DNA of 64,000 bases from Allobosea sp. CS1GBMeth4 (lineage in GTDB: Bacteria > Pseudomonadota > Alphaproteobacteria > Rhizobiales > Beijerinckiaceae): contig NZ_FYAS01000015.1 in assembly GCF_900185715.1 (NCBI RefSeq), positions 1 through 64,000 on the forward strand, written 5' to 3'. The notes below the pieces were generated by a model. The model did not search any database. It saw nothing but the letters and a program-made list of their open reading frames with translations, and was not told where the DNA came from. Each line of letters starts with the position of its first letter. The first letter of the stretch is position 1. A program made the translations under genes and the position numbers. This document shows positions 18,927 to 27,140 of this stretch, piece after piece.

Positions 18927-19118
18927 TCAGGCCTTGTCGACCACCTTCTTGACGGCGTCCTTGGCCTTGCCGACGGCCTGCTGCGCTTCGCCCTTGCGCT
19001 CCTGCGCGATGCCTTCGGCCTGGAGCCCGGGCTTGTCCATCGCCTTGCCGGCGGCTTGCTTGATGTTGCCCGCGGCCTCGTTGCCCATGCCCTTGATCTT
19101 GTCGGCGGTGCTGCCCAT
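18927..19118 (-). CDS. CsbD-family stress protein
   Basis: A 63-residue, charged, hydrophilic protein of the CsbD family. It starts MGSTADKIKGMGNEAAGNIK and carries the repeating lysine/alanine-rich helix pattern (KPGLQAEGIAQERKGEAQQA) of this group. CsbD proteins are abundant in general stress regulons, but their molecular role is unknown. The ATG follows AAGGAG by about 7 bases. An EcfG-type promoter lies 55 bases upstream, and the gene ends at a strong bidirectional terminator, so it is a single-gene unit. Confidence 0.92.
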   Translation of the reverse strand: MGSTADKIKGMGNEAAGNIKQAAGKAMDKPGLQAEGIAQERKGEAQQAVGKAKDAVKKVVDKA

Positions 19119-19172
19119 GGCAGGCTCCTTCTCATGATGGGGGAGGGCGCCGCAGCGCCCGGTCGAGAGGGA

Positions 19173-19197
19173 AACGTCGCGGACGGGCCGTGGTTCC
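19173..19197 (-). promoter_or_regulatory. EcfG-type general stress promoter for csbD
   Basis: Read on the minus strand, GGAAC (19197-19193) is followed after exactly 16 bases by CGTT (19176-19173), the consensus GGAAC-N16/17-CGTT for the alphaproteobacterial general stress sigma factor EcfG. It lies in the 86-base gap between the XRE gene end and csbD, leaving a leader of about 45 bases. Confidence 0.8.
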
Positions 19198-19204
19198 CGC
19201 CGCC

Positions 19205-20017
19205 TCACGACTTCGTGGCCGCCGCCCGCAGGACCTGTGCCGTCGCTTCGTCGGCCGGGAAGAACGTCTCGAGCGCCAGCTCGGACAGGGTCACGTCGAC
19301 CGGGGTGCCGAACACCGTCGTCGCCGAGATCAGCGACAGCACGGTCTCGCCCAGCTGCAGCTTGAGGGGCACCACGATCGGCGGCTCGGCGTCCTCCTGC
19401 GCTCTGCCCTTGGTGATCGGCGCTGCCGGCGCGGGATAGTTCAGCAATTCGGTCAGCAGCTCGGCGAGCATTGGGTCGGCGGTGGCGCGGATCTGCTGGC
19501 GCAGCCTGGCGATCAGATGGCCGCGCCATTCCGCAAGGTTGAGGATCGCCGGCGCGAGCCCGCGCGGGTGCAGGCTGAGCCTGAGCACATTGACCGGCGG
19601 GCGCAGCAGGTCGGCGTCTCCGGCGAGGGCGAGCAGGGGTGCGACCGCCGCATTGGCCGCGAGCAGGGTCCAGTGCCGGTCGACGGCGATGGCGGGATAG
19701 GGCTCGTGCCCCTTGAGCAGCTGGTCGATCGCGCTGCGCGCCGCCTGCAGGCCTGGATCCTCCAGCGAGCGTGCGAGATAGACCGGGGCATAGCCGGCCG
19801 CGAGCAGCAGCGCGTTGCGCTCGCGCAGCGGCACGCCGAGATGCTCGGCGAGGAGCAGCACCATGTCCCGGCTCGGCGCCGAGCGGCCGCTTTCGATGAA
19901 GCTGAGATGCTTCTGCGAGATCTCGGCCTCGAGGGCGAGGTCGAGCTGGCTCAGCCGGCGCAGCTGGCGCCAGTCGCGGATGAGGTGCCCGATCGTGGGC
20001 TGCTGATGCTTGTTCAT
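19205..20017 (-). CDS. XRE-family regulator with MmyB-like ligand-binding domain
   Basis: A 270-residue regulator. The N-terminal Cro/C1-type HTH reads LIRDWRQLRRLSQLDLALEA then ISQKHLSFIESGRSAPSRDM, and the rest is a PAS-like MmyB/MLTR ligand-binding domain, with GYAPVYLARSLEDP and the typical AAVAPLLALAGDADLLRPPV. Such proteins usually repress or activate a divergent neighbour in response to a small molecule. The adjacent divergent gene encodes a four-helix membrane protein, the likely target. The ligand is unknown. Confidence 0.92.
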   Translation of the reverse strand: MNKHQQPTIGHLIRDWRQLRRLSQLDLALEAEISQKHLSFIESGRSAPSRDMVLLLAEHLGVPLRERNALLLAAGYAPVYLARSLEDPGLQAARSAIDQLLKGHEPYPAIAVDRHWTLLAANAAVAPLLALAGDADLLRPPVNVLRLSLHPRGLAPAILNLAEWRGHLIARLRQQIRATADPMLAELLTELLNYPAPAAPITKGRAQEDAEPPIVVPLKLQLGETVLSLISATTVFGTPVDVTLSELALETFFPADEATAQVLRAAATKS

Positions 20018-20150
20018 GGCGGCAAGCTAGCTGCGGCGCCGGCTCCGTCCAATTACCTCGCGCTTAATCGACCCGCCGCCGCGCCTTCGCCAGCATGCCT
20101 CCATCAGCAACCACCGCCCGGAAGACGGGGCGGCCAACCGGAGACAAGCT

Positions 20151-20573
20151 ATGGCCTTCATCCAGTCCTCGCGCCTTCTGCGCAACGCTCTCGCCCTCGA
20201 CGCCGCCGCCTGCGCCGCGACCGGCCTGTTGCTCAGCCTCGGTGCGGGCTCTCTCTCGGCGCCGCTCGGTTTCCCGGCAGAGTTCCTGCGCGGCGCCGGG
20301 CTCGTGCTGCTGCCTTGCGCCGCGCTGCTGGCAGTCTTCGCCGGCCGGGCTCGCCTGCCACGGCTCGCGGTCTACGCCGTGATCGGGGTGAATCTTCTCT
20401 GGATCGCCGACAGCCTCCTGATCCTCGTCGCCGGCTGGTTCACGCCGACCACGCTCGGCACCGCCTTCGTCCTGGCCCAGGCCGCGGCGGTCGCGCTGGT
20501 CACCGAGCTCGAGGTGATCGGCCTGAGGAAGTCGGCCGCGGATGCCGGCGGGCCCGAGGTGGCGCTGCGCTGA
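20151..20573 (+). CDS. Small four-helix membrane protein
   Basis: A 140-residue hydrophobic protein with about four predicted membrane helices (about residues 15-33, 45-65, 70-92, 100-120) and short charged ends; SRLLRNALALDAAACAATGL leads into the first helix. It resembles many small uncharacterised membrane proteins found beside XRE/MmyB regulators. The ATG follows GGAGACAAGCT. It is divergent from the XRE gene (133-base gap), which probably controls it. Function unknown. Confidence 0.78.
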   Translation: MAFIQSSRLLRNALALDAAACAATGLLLSLGAGSLSAPLGFPAEFLRGAGLVLLPCAALLAVFAGRARLPRLAVYAVIGVNLLWIADSLLILVAGWFTPTTLGTAFVLAQAAAVALVTELEVIGLRKSAADAGGPEVALR

Positions 20574-20713
20574 TCCTGCCCCTGTCCATACGAGGCCGCT
20601 GCGGCTTGGGTCGCGGCGGCCTCTGCCGACGACGGCCCTGTCACGAAACCGTCGTGCGCGCTCACTAGCCGGAGGATCCACCGCTTCGACGCCAACGCGG
20701 GACAGGACCTCCC

Positions 20714-20885
20714 ATGCACAAGCCGCTTGCCCTCGCCGCCCTCGCCACGCTCTACGGGCTCGACAAAGGTCGAGGGCATGGCGGTCGACAGGGCCGGCAA
20801 TCTCTTTGTCGTCACCGACAATGACGGCGTCGACGATTCCTCCGGCGAGACCCTGTTCTTCGCCTTCGGGAAGATCGCGAGGTAA
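20714..20885 (+). pseudogene. Remnant of a phytase-like esterase (PF13449-type) gene
   Basis: The 5' end codes for a signal-peptide start (MHKPLALAALATLYG, ATG 20714). From about 20769 a different frame codes for VEGMAVDRAGNLFVVTDNDG and then VDDSSGETLFFAFG to a TAA at 20883-20885, which looks like the extreme C-terminus of secreted proteins with esterase-like activity of phytase. The two pieces are out of register by one base and the several hundred codons expected between them are missing, so this is an internal deletion. CTCGAC/GTCGAG motifs lie at the junction. The family name is from memory of the conserved C-terminal motif. Confidence 0.68.
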
Positions 20886-20895
20886 CAGCGATCCG

Positions 20896-20972
20896 CGTCA
20901 TGCTAGGGCTCGACCCGAGCATCTCCTGAAAGAGATTCTCGGGTCGACGCTACGCGCCGCCCGAGAATGACG
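20896..20972. repeat. Intergenic palindromic repeat, family 1, short copy
   Basis: It opens CGTCATGCTAGGGCTCGACC and closes GAGATTCTCGGGTC with CGCCCGAGAATGACG. The ends are inverted to each other (CGTCAT versus ATGACG), so the element can fold into a long hairpin. It is the shortest of three copies (others at 35512 and 37759), lacking about 30 bases of the middle. Confidence 0.78.
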
Positions 20973-20990
20973 GCTTGGGAGCCGACCCAG

Positions 20991-22223
20991 TCACAGCCCC
21001 AGCTTGCGCTTGCGCTGGCCGAGCGTGCGCAGGCGCAGCGCGTTGAGCTTGATGAAGCCGGCGGCGTCGCGGTGGTCGTAGGCGACCGCGCCTTCCTCGA
21101 AGGTGACGAGATCCTGGTCGTAGAGCGAATAGGGGCTGGAGCGGCCGATGACGTGGACGCCGCCCTTATAGAGCTTGAGGCGCACCGTACCCGCGACGAA
21201 CTCCTGGCTCTTGTCGATCAGCGCCTGCAGCATCTCGCGCTCCGGCGAGAACCAGAAGCCGTTATAGATCAGCTCGGCATATTGCGGCATGAGCTGGTCC
21301 TTGAGATGGGCGGCGCCGCGGTCGAGCGTGATCGACTCGATGGCGCGGTGCGCGACGGCGAGGATCGTGCCGCCGGGCGTCTCGTACATGCCGCGGCTCT
21401 TCATGCCGACGAAGCGGTTCTCGACCAGGTCGAGCCGGCCGATGCCGTTGTCGCGGCCGAGCTCGTTGAGCCTGGCGAGCAGCCTGGCCGGCGAGAGCTG
21501 GACGCCGTCGATCGCCACCGCATCGCCCCTGGCGAAGTCGATCGCGATCACGGTCGGCTTGTCGGGCGCCTCCTCCGGCGAGACGGTGCGCGAGAAGACA
21601 TAGTCCGGCACCTCCTGTGCCGGGTCCTCCAGCACCTTCCCCTCCGAGGAGACGTGCAGCAGGTTGGCGTCGGTCGAGAACGGCGCTTCGCCGCGCTTGT
21701 CCTTGGCGATCGGGATCTGGTGCTGCTCGGCGAAGGCGATCAGCTGCTCGCGCGAGCGCAGGTCCCATTCCCGCCAGGGCGCGATCACCTGCACGTCCGG
21801 CTTCAGCGCATAGGCGGTCAGCTCGAAGCGGACCTGGTCGTTGCCCTTGCCGGTCGCGCCGTGCGAGACCGCGTCGGCGCCGACCTTCTCGGCGATCTCG
21901 ATCAGCTTCTTGCCGATCAGCGGCCGGGCGATCGAGGTGCCGAGCAGATAGACGCCCTCATAGGCCGCATTGGCCCGGAACATCGGGAAGACGTAGTCGC
22001 GGACGAACTCCTCGCGCAGGTCTTCGATGAAGATGTTCTCCGGCTTGATGCCGAGCAGCAGCGCCTTCTGGCGGGCCGGCTCCAGTTCCTCGCCCTGGCC
22101 GAGATCGGCGGTGAAGGTCACGACCTCGCAATTGTAGGTGGTCTGCAGCCACTTCAGGATGATCGAGGTGTCGAGCCCGCCGGAATAGGCGAGCACGACC
22201 TTGTTGACGCGCTTCTCGGCCAT
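20991..22223 (-). CDS. argG: Argininosuccinate synthase
   Basis: A 410-residue enzyme that condenses citrulline and aspartate with ATP hydrolysis in arginine synthesis. It begins [20 protein letters not shown], with the PP-loop SGGLDTS, and continues with [35 protein letters not shown] and [13 protein letters not shown]. The start at 22223 is set by family alignment and by GAAGACCAGTCC upstream; the open frame extends 24 codons further but without homology. argH and other arg genes are not nearby. Confidence 0.98.
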   Translation of the reverse strand: MAEKRVNKVVLAYSGGLDTSIILKWLQTTYNCEVVTFTADLGQGEELEPARQKALLLGIKPENIFIEDLREEFVRDYVFPMFRANAAYEGVYLLGTSIARPLIGKKLIEIAEKVGADAVSHGATGKGNDQVRFELTAYALKPDVQVIAPWREWDLRSREQLIAFAEQHQIPIAKDKRGEAPFSTDANLLHVSSEGKVLEDPAQEVPDYVFSRTVSPEEAPDKPTVIAIDFARGDAVAIDGVQLSPARLLARLNELGRDNGIGRLDLVENRFVGMKSRGMYETPGGTILAVAHRAIESITLDRGAAHLKDQLMPQYAELIYNGFWFSPEREMLQALIDKSQEFVAGTVRLKLYKGGVHVIGRSSPYSLYDQDLVTFEEGAVAYDHRDAAGFIKLNALRLRTLGQRKRKLGL

Positions 22224-22444
22224 GGACTGGTCTTCCTGCAGTGGCGGCACGAGGGCCCGTGCCTGGTGTAGAGAATGCGGCGTCACCGGCCGCATTTCGG
22301 ACGTAACCGCGCACTATCGCAGGGTTGGGGGCGACGCAATCGGAACCTTATGATCGATCCGGCGTCGTCCGCTGATGAGTTGCCGCCCGCGATGTGGGCG
22401 GGATGGTGCGTTCGCGACGGCTGTCGCTGCTGCTCGGGGGTCTG

Positions 22445-23053
22445 ATGCCGAATCGTCCTGTTCTCGATTTCTGGTACGAGTTCGCGTCGACCTATTCCTG
22501 CCTCAGCGCCCTGCGGATCGAAGCGGCGGCCGAAGCCGCCGGGGTCGCGGTGCGCTGGCGCCCGTTCCTTCTCGGGCCGATCTTCGCCGCGCAGGGCTGG
22601 GCGAGCTCGCCCTTCAACCTCTTCCCCAACAAGGGCCGCTACATGTGGCGCGACATGGCGCGCCGCGCCGCGCGCAACGGGCTCGTCATCGTCCGGCCCG
22701 AGACCTTTCCGCAGAACTCGCTGGTGGCGGCCCGGCTTGCTCTGGCGGGGCGCGAGGCCGGCTGGCTGCCGGCCTTTTCCAGGGCGCTGTTTCGCGCCGA
22801 ATTCTGCGAGGGTCGCAACATCGCCGAGGAGGCGGTGCTGAGCGCGGCCCTGCGCGAGGCCGGGGCCGATCCCGGCACGGCCTTTCCCGCCTCGCGGAGC
22901 GAGGAGATCAAGGGAAGGCTCAAGGCCGAGACCGAGCTCGCCAAGTCGCTCGGCATCTTCGGCGCACCGACCTTCGTCACCGAGGACGGCGAACTGTTCT
23001 GGGGCGACGACCGGCTCGAGGAAGCGCTCGCCTGGGCGAAGGACGGGCGCTGA
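22445..23053 (+). CDS. DsbA-fold 2-hydroxychromene-2-carboxylate isomerase family protein
   Basis: A 202-residue protein of the DsbA-like family that includes HCCA isomerases and kappa-class GST-like enzymes. Seen: LDFWYEFASTYSCLSALRIE (with Ser in the position of the catalytic residue of the isomerases), WRPFLLGPIFAAQGW, NKGRYMWRDMARRA and a C-terminal LGIFGAPTFVTEDGELFWGD. The reaction is probably glutathione-dependent isomerisation of an aromatic catabolite, but no naphthalene-type genes are nearby, so the substrate is open. ATG 22445 begins the conserved fold. Confidence 0.88.
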   Translation: MPNRPVLDFWYEFASTYSCLSALRIEAAAEAAGVAVRWRPFLLGPIFAAQGWASSPFNLFPNKGRYMWRDMARRAARNGLVIVRPETFPQNSLVAARLALAGREAGWLPAFSRALFRAEFCEGRNIAEEAVLSAALREAGADPGTAFPASRSEEIKGRLKAETELAKSLGIFGAPTFVTEDGELFWGDDRLEEALAWAKDGR

Positions 23054-23084
23054 GGCGCCGCAGCGCGGTCGGACCCACTTCCCC

Positions 23085-23226
23085 TTTCCGGGACTTCGCG
23101 CAGCGAAGGATCCGGAATCCATGACCACCGGCGGGGCAGGGTCTGCCTCGCCATCGCAGCGCCCATCCTCGTGACCTCGCGGTCATGGGTTCCGGGCTCA
23201 GGCCTGACGGCTGTCCCGGAAAGACG
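23085..23226. repeat. Intergenic palindromic repeat, family 2, full copy
   Basis: The left arm has TTTCCGGGACTTCGCGCAGCG and GGATCCGGAATCCATGACC; the right arm has GGTCATGGGTTCCGGGCTC and TGTCCCGGAAAGACGG. GGTCATGG pairs with CCATGACC. The element fills the gap between two convergent genes, so it may end both transcripts. Confidence 0.72.
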
Positions 23227-23250
23227 GCGTGACGCTGTTCGTCGCGATGG

Positions 23251-24324
23251 CTAGCTCCCCGCCGCCGGCGGCGTCGGCCGCGACCACGGCCCGTGCGCGG
23301 CCGAGGTCTCGACGATCTCGGGCAGGGGCTGGCGCTCGCTGATCTTCGGCGGCCCGGGCGGCGCCTCGGGCGGCAGGCGCCCGCCCGCGGTCTGCACCAG
23401 CGCCTGCACGCGCTTGGTCACGGAAGGGTGGGTCGAGAACAGGTCGGCGAAATCGTCGGGATCGTTCTCGAAGCACATGTCCATCACGCCGGACGGCACG
23501 TTGTCCATGTCGGCGCGGCCGGAGATCTTGAGCAGGGCCGAGATCATCGCGTCCGGATTCTTGGTCAGCTCGACCGCCCCGGCATCGGCGAGATATTCGC
23601 GGGCCCGCGACAGCGACAGCCGGATCAGGACGGCGAGGAGCCAGGCGACCGCGATGACGGCGAAGCCGAGGACGATCGCCGCGCCGCTGCCCTTCCTGTC
23701 GCCGTCGGACGAGATCCGCACCCGCCCGAGATTGCGGAACAGCACCTCGCCGACGAAGGAGATGATGCCGGCGATCACGACGGCGATCACCATCAGCCGG
23801 ACGTCGCCATTGCGGATATGCGTCAGCTCGTGCGCGATCACCGCCTCGATCTCGGCGTCGTTGAGCTGCTCGATCAGCCCGGTGGTCAGCGTCACCGTGA
23901 ACTGCTTGTCGTTGACGCCGCTGGCGAAGGCGTTGAGCGCGTCGCTCTGGATGATGGCGAGCTTCGGCGTCGTCATGCCGCGCGAGATGCACAGATTCTC
24001 CAGCATCCGGTAGAGCTTGGGCTGCGCCTCCCGGGTCACGCCCTCGGCGCCCGAGACCGCCTCGATCAGCGCGACGTTGACCTTGAAGCCGATCAGCACC
24101 CAGGCCGCCGTGCCGAGCGTGACGAAGGGCAGCCAGGCCCAGAAGCGCTGGTTGACCACGCCCATCACGGTGCGTCCGCGCGGCACGCCGACATAGCCGT
24201 AGCCGACCAGCATCACGCCCCAGACGGTAAGATACACCATCAGGAAGAGCCCGATGATCAGGGCGACCGACCGGGTCCGGTTGTTGCGCTGATGGGTATA
24301 GAGCCCGAAGGCTTCCCCCGGCAT
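23251..24324 (-). CDS. M48-family membrane metalloprotease (HtpX-like)
   Basis: A 357-residue membrane-bound zinc protease. Two N-terminal membrane segments (about residues 20-45 and 62-85) precede the M48 catalytic region: NAFASGVNDKQFTVTLTTGL, then IEAVIAHELTHIRNGDVRLM with the HExxH zinc site, and a second ligand region near SRAREYLADAGAV. Two further hydrophobic segments lie between. It probably degrades damaged membrane proteins. It follows lemA by 31 bases; lemA plus M48 protease is a recurring bacterial pair, which supports co-function at the membrane. Confidence 0.93.
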   Translation of the reverse strand: MPGEAFGLYTHQRNNRTRSVALIIGLFLMVYLTVWGVMLVGYGYVGVPRGRTVMGVVNQRFWAWLPFVTLGTAAWVLIGFKVNVALIEAVSGAEGVTREAQPKLYRMLENLCISRGMTTPKLAIIQSDALNAFASGVNDKQFTVTLTTGLIEQLNDAEIEAVIAHELTHIRNGDVRLMVIAVVIAGIISFVGEVLFRNLGRVRISSDGDRKGSGAAIVLGFAVIAVAWLLAVLIRLSLSRAREYLADAGAVELTKNPDAMISALLKISGRADMDNVPSGVMDMCFENDPDDFADLFSTHPSVTKRVQALVQTAGGRLPPEAPPGPPKISERQPLPEIVETSAAHGPWSRPTPPAAGS

Positions 24325-24355
24325 CGCCGCGGCTCCGCTGTGCTGCCCGGTGCGG

Positions 24356-24913
24356 TCAGAACTTCACGGTCGGCGCGACCTCGATCTGCGCCCGGGTCTG
24401 CTCGCCGACATCGAAGAATTCGCGCGGGGTGAAGCCCATCTGCGGGGCGAAGAACACGGCCGGGAAGGCCTGGATCGCCGCGTTGAACTCGCTGACCGCG
24501 TTGTTGAAGAAGCGGCGCGCCGCCGCCAGCTTGTCCTCGACATTGCCGAGGTCCTGCTGGAGCTGCTGGAAGTTCGCGCTCGCCTTCAGGTCCGGATAGG
24601 CCTCGCCCAGCGCCAGCAGACGGCCGACGGCGCCGGTGAGCTGCTGTTCGGCCACGGCCTGGTCGTGCGGGCCGCTCGCGGCTTGGGCCTGGTTGCGCGC
24701 TTTGATCACCGCGTCGAAGGTTTCCTTCTCGTGACTGGCATAACCCTTCACGGTCTCGACCAGGTTCGGAATCAGGTCGTGCCGCTGCTTCAGCTGCACG
24801 TCGATGTCGGCGAAGGCCTGGTTGACGCGCTGGCGCATCGCGACGAGGCCGTTATAGGTCATGATCAGCCAGACCACGACGACGACGATCAGTCCAAGGA
24901 CGACCCAACCCAT
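24356..24913 (-). CDS. lemA: LemA family protein
   Basis: A 185-residue protein with an N-terminal membrane helix (MGWVVLGLIVVVVVWLI) followed by an elongated helical domain. It has YNGLVAMRQRVNQAFADIDV, QLKQRHDLIPNLVETVKGYA, the ENLR-like helical part and a final FNAAIQAFPAVFFAPQMGF. The start at 24913 follows GGAGAACACC; an in-frame ATG six codons upstream is less likely. It is the first gene of the lemA-M48 protease pair. The biochemical role is unknown. Confidence 0.93.
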   Translation of the reverse strand: MGWVVLGLIVVVVVWLIMTYNGLVAMRQRVNQAFADIDVQLKQRHDLIPNLVETVKGYASHEKETFDAVIKARNQAQAASGPHDQAVAEQQLTGAVGRLLALGEAYPDLKASANFQQLQQDLGNVEDKLAAARRFFNNAVSEFNAAIQAFPAVFFAPQMGFTPREFFDVGEQTRAQIEVAPTVKF

Positions 24914-25071
24914 GGTGTTCTCCTTCGGCACAGCCGATCTCGCCGGCAGCCTCGCATGAAGGGCGACGCAGGGGAAGTTGCCCCTGCCCGCCGCGGCCCG
25001 TCCTTGCGCCGTTCAGGCGGGTTTTCCGCTGTTTTCCGATGCCGGCCGCCGGTGGTGGACCTGCCGCGCGA

Positions 25072-26079
25072 TCAGGCGGCCGCTGCGGCGCGCCCGAGCG
25101 TCGGCCTGATCTCCGCCAGGATCTCGTAGGAGCGCTTGCGGGCGGCATGGTCGAAGATCGCCGAGGCGACGATCAGCTCGTCGGCCCCGGTCTTCTCGAT
25201 GAAGGCCGCCAGTTGCTCGCGCACGCTCTCGCGCGAGCCGACGAAGGAGCAGGCGAGCATGCGCTGCGCCTGCGCCTTCTCCGGGCCGGACCAGTAGCTC
25301 TCGATGTCGTCGATCGGCCTCGGCAGCAGGCCGCGCCGGCCGCGCAGCATGTCGGCGAAGCGCTGCTGCACCGAGGTGAAGAGGTGCTGCGCCTCGGCGT
25401 CGCTGTCGGCGGCGACGACGTTGCAGCCGACCATGGCATAGGGCTTGTCGAGCTGGGCCGAGGGCTGGAAGCGCTCGCGATAGACGGACAGCGCGTCCAT
25501 CAGCGCATCCGGCGAGAAATGCGAGGCGAAGGCGTAGGGCAGCCCGAGCACGGCGGCGAGCTGCGAGCCGAACAGGCTGGAGCCGAGGATCCAGAGCGGA
25601 ACGTTGGTGTTCGTGCCCGGCACGGCCTGGACCACCTGGTCCTGCTGCAGCGGCCCGAGCAGCGTCTGCAGCTCGAGCACATCCTGCGGGAAGCGCTCGG
25701 CCGAGTCGGCCTCGCGCCGCAGCGCCCGCCAGGTGCGCTGGTCGGTTCCGGGCGCGCGGCCGAGTCCGAGGTCGATGCGGCCGGGATAGAGCGTCTCGAG
25801 CGTGCCGAACTGTTCGGCGATCACCAGCGGCGAATGGTTCGGCAGCATGATGCCGCCGGCGCCGACGCGGATCGTCCTGGTCCCCTCGGCGACATAGCCG
25901 ATCGCGACGGCCGTCGCGGCGCTGGCGATGCCGGTCATGTTGTGGTGCTCCGCCAGCCAGAAGCGGGTGTAGCCCAGCCTCTCGGCGTGGCGGGCGAGAT
26001 CGCGGCTGTTGTGGAGCGCGTCGGCGGCGGTCGCGCCTTCGGCGATGAAGGCGAGGTCGAGAATGGAGAGCGGGAACAT
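25072..26079 (-). CDS. LLM-class flavin-dependent oxidoreductase (luciferase-like)
   Basis: A 335-residue TIM-barrel flavoenzyme of the luciferase-like monooxygenase family, MsnO8/YhbW subgroup. Motifs: [40 protein letters not shown], then [15 protein letters not shown] and the C-terminal [13 protein letters not shown]. These enzymes use reduced FMN from a partner reductase. The substrate is not inferable. The upstream minus-strand gene encodes a c-type cytochrome, separated by a strong hairpin. Confidence 0.92.
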   Translation of the reverse strand: MFPLSILDLAFIAEGATAADALHNSRDLARHAERLGYTRFWLAEHHNMTGIASAATAVAIGYVAEGTRTIRVGAGGIMLPNHSPLVIAEQFGTLETLYPGRIDLGLGRAPGTDQRTWRALRREADSAERFPQDVLELQTLLGPLQQDQVVQAVPGTNTNVPLWILGSSLFGSQLAAVLGLPYAFASHFSPDALMDALSVYRERFQPSAQLDKPYAMVGCNVVAADSDAEAQHLFTSVQQRFADMLRGRRGLLPRPIDDIESYWSGPEKAQAQRMLACSFVGSRESVREQLAAFIEKTGADELIVASAIFDHAARKRSYEILAEIRPTLGRAAAAA

Positions 26080-26161
26080 GCGGGGGCTTCCCTTGCATCG
26101 CGCCGGCTCGCAGCCGGGCTTCGCCGCAAGAGATCGGCAGCCGGCGCGGCGCCCGCAAGCC

Positions 26162-26185
26162 GGCCGGGCGCATACGCGCCCGGCC
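26162..26185 (-). terminator. Hairpin between cytochrome c and LLM genes
   Basis: GGCCGGGCGC (26162-26171) and GCGCCCGGCC (26176-26185) form a perfect 10-base-pair stem with an ATAC loop, 11 bases beyond the cytochrome stop. There is no U-tract. It may attenuate read-through into the LLM gene. Confidence 0.5.
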
Positions 26186-26196
26186 TGCGGCGAGGG

Positions 26197-26700
26197 TCAG
26201 GGCACGGCGAGGGTGAGGTAGGGGGCTGCCGCCTTCTCCGTGGGGCCAGCCAGCATCGGCACCTGATTGCGCACCGGAGCCAGGCTCTTGAGATAGCTCG
26301 CCAGCGCGAGCGCGTCGGCATCGGTCAATGTGCTGTAGCTCTGATAGGGCATGGCCGGCGCGAGCTGGCGCCCGTCCGGCCGGACGCCGGTGCGGACCGC
26401 CTTGACGATGTCCTGCTCGCTCCAGCGTCCGAGACCCGTTTCCGCGTCGGGCGTCAGGTTCGGCGGGTAGAAGATGCCGAGCCCGGGGATGTGGAAGCCG
26501 ACCTCGGAGCCGGCGAGCCTGCGCGCCCTGTCGGGCTTGCCGAGCAGCAGGCCGGGCGTGTGGCAGCCGCCGCAATCCATGATGGCGGCCAGGTATTCGC
26601 CGCGCTGCAGGCGCTCTTTCGGCGCGGTCTGCGCCTGGGCGGCGACGGTCGAGAACAGCGCCGCCGTGAGGATCGCGAGGTTGGACAGGGATTTCTGCAT
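26197..26700 (-). CDS. Exported mono-haem cytochrome c
   Basis: A 167-residue periplasmic cytochrome. A signal peptide (MQKSLSNLAILTAALFSTVA ending AQAQ) is followed by GEYLAAIMDCGGCHTPGLLL, where CGGCH is the haem attachment site, and FYPPNLTPDAETGLGRWSEQ, a motif common in the small cytochrome subunits of membrane-bound dehydrogenases. The axial methionine is probably in PAMPYQSYSTLT. No dehydrogenase partner is adjacent. The ATG at 26698-26700 follows GGAGCC; the frame is open further upstream without homology. Confidence 0.9.
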   Translation of the reverse strand: MQKSLSNLAILTAALFSTVAAQAQTAPKERLQRGEYLAAIMDCGGCHTPGLLLGKPDRARRLAGSEVGFHIPGLGIFYPPNLTPDAETGLGRWSEQDIVKAVRTGVRPDGRQLAPAMPYQSYSTLTDADALALASYLKSLAPVRNQVPMLAGPTEKAAAPYLTLAVP

Positions 26701-27140
26701 TCGTGAGGCTCCTTCCCCGGCCGTGCGGGGATGCCGGGCCGGCACCGGTTGATGGCCATGTCAGAACGCTATTCGCAGACGGATGGGGCGAGCCGGTGCG
26801 GGTGGCCGGTTTCGGCCTCATCGATCGATTCTGTCACGGTGCCGACCGTGCGGCAAGCGGGCGGGCGCTTGCCCCGCGCGGCCGGATCGACTACATCGGG
26901 CCCGTCCGAAGGGCCGTGATCGATCACAGCCGGGGGGCGGCCAGCCGGCCGGCTCCCGTTTCGTGTTTGGAAGCGGCACGTCGGATGCGGATCGGCCCCT
27001 GCGGCCAGGCGCCGCCGTCCATGGGACGGCAAGCTCCGTGAAGCGGAGCACCGCTGAGGATCGATCCGGCGTGCAGCACCAACCCAATCGGCGCCATGCC
27101 GGACATCCGCGGGATACGCGGCCGGCGTTCAGGAGCACAT
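26701..27140. other. Gene-free gap upstream of rpsA
   Basis: I see no credible gene in these 440 bases. The segment has an 8-base-pair hairpin (GGCAAGCG at 26852-26859, CGCTTGCC at 26866-26873). It should contain the rpsA promoter and leader, but I cannot place the promoter elements with confidence. The cytidylate kinase gene that often precedes rpsA in alphaproteobacteria is not here. Confidence 0.6.

Noticed and set aside
22342..22366. GGAAC-N16-CGTC upstream of the DsbA-fold isomerase, as an EcfG promoter
   Set aside because: The -10 differs from CGTT at the last base and lacks GTT, and the gene family has no stress link.
26769..27032. Small frames on both strands in the gap before rpsA
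   Set aside because: Arginine/proline-rich translations, no ribosome site, none resembling a known protein.
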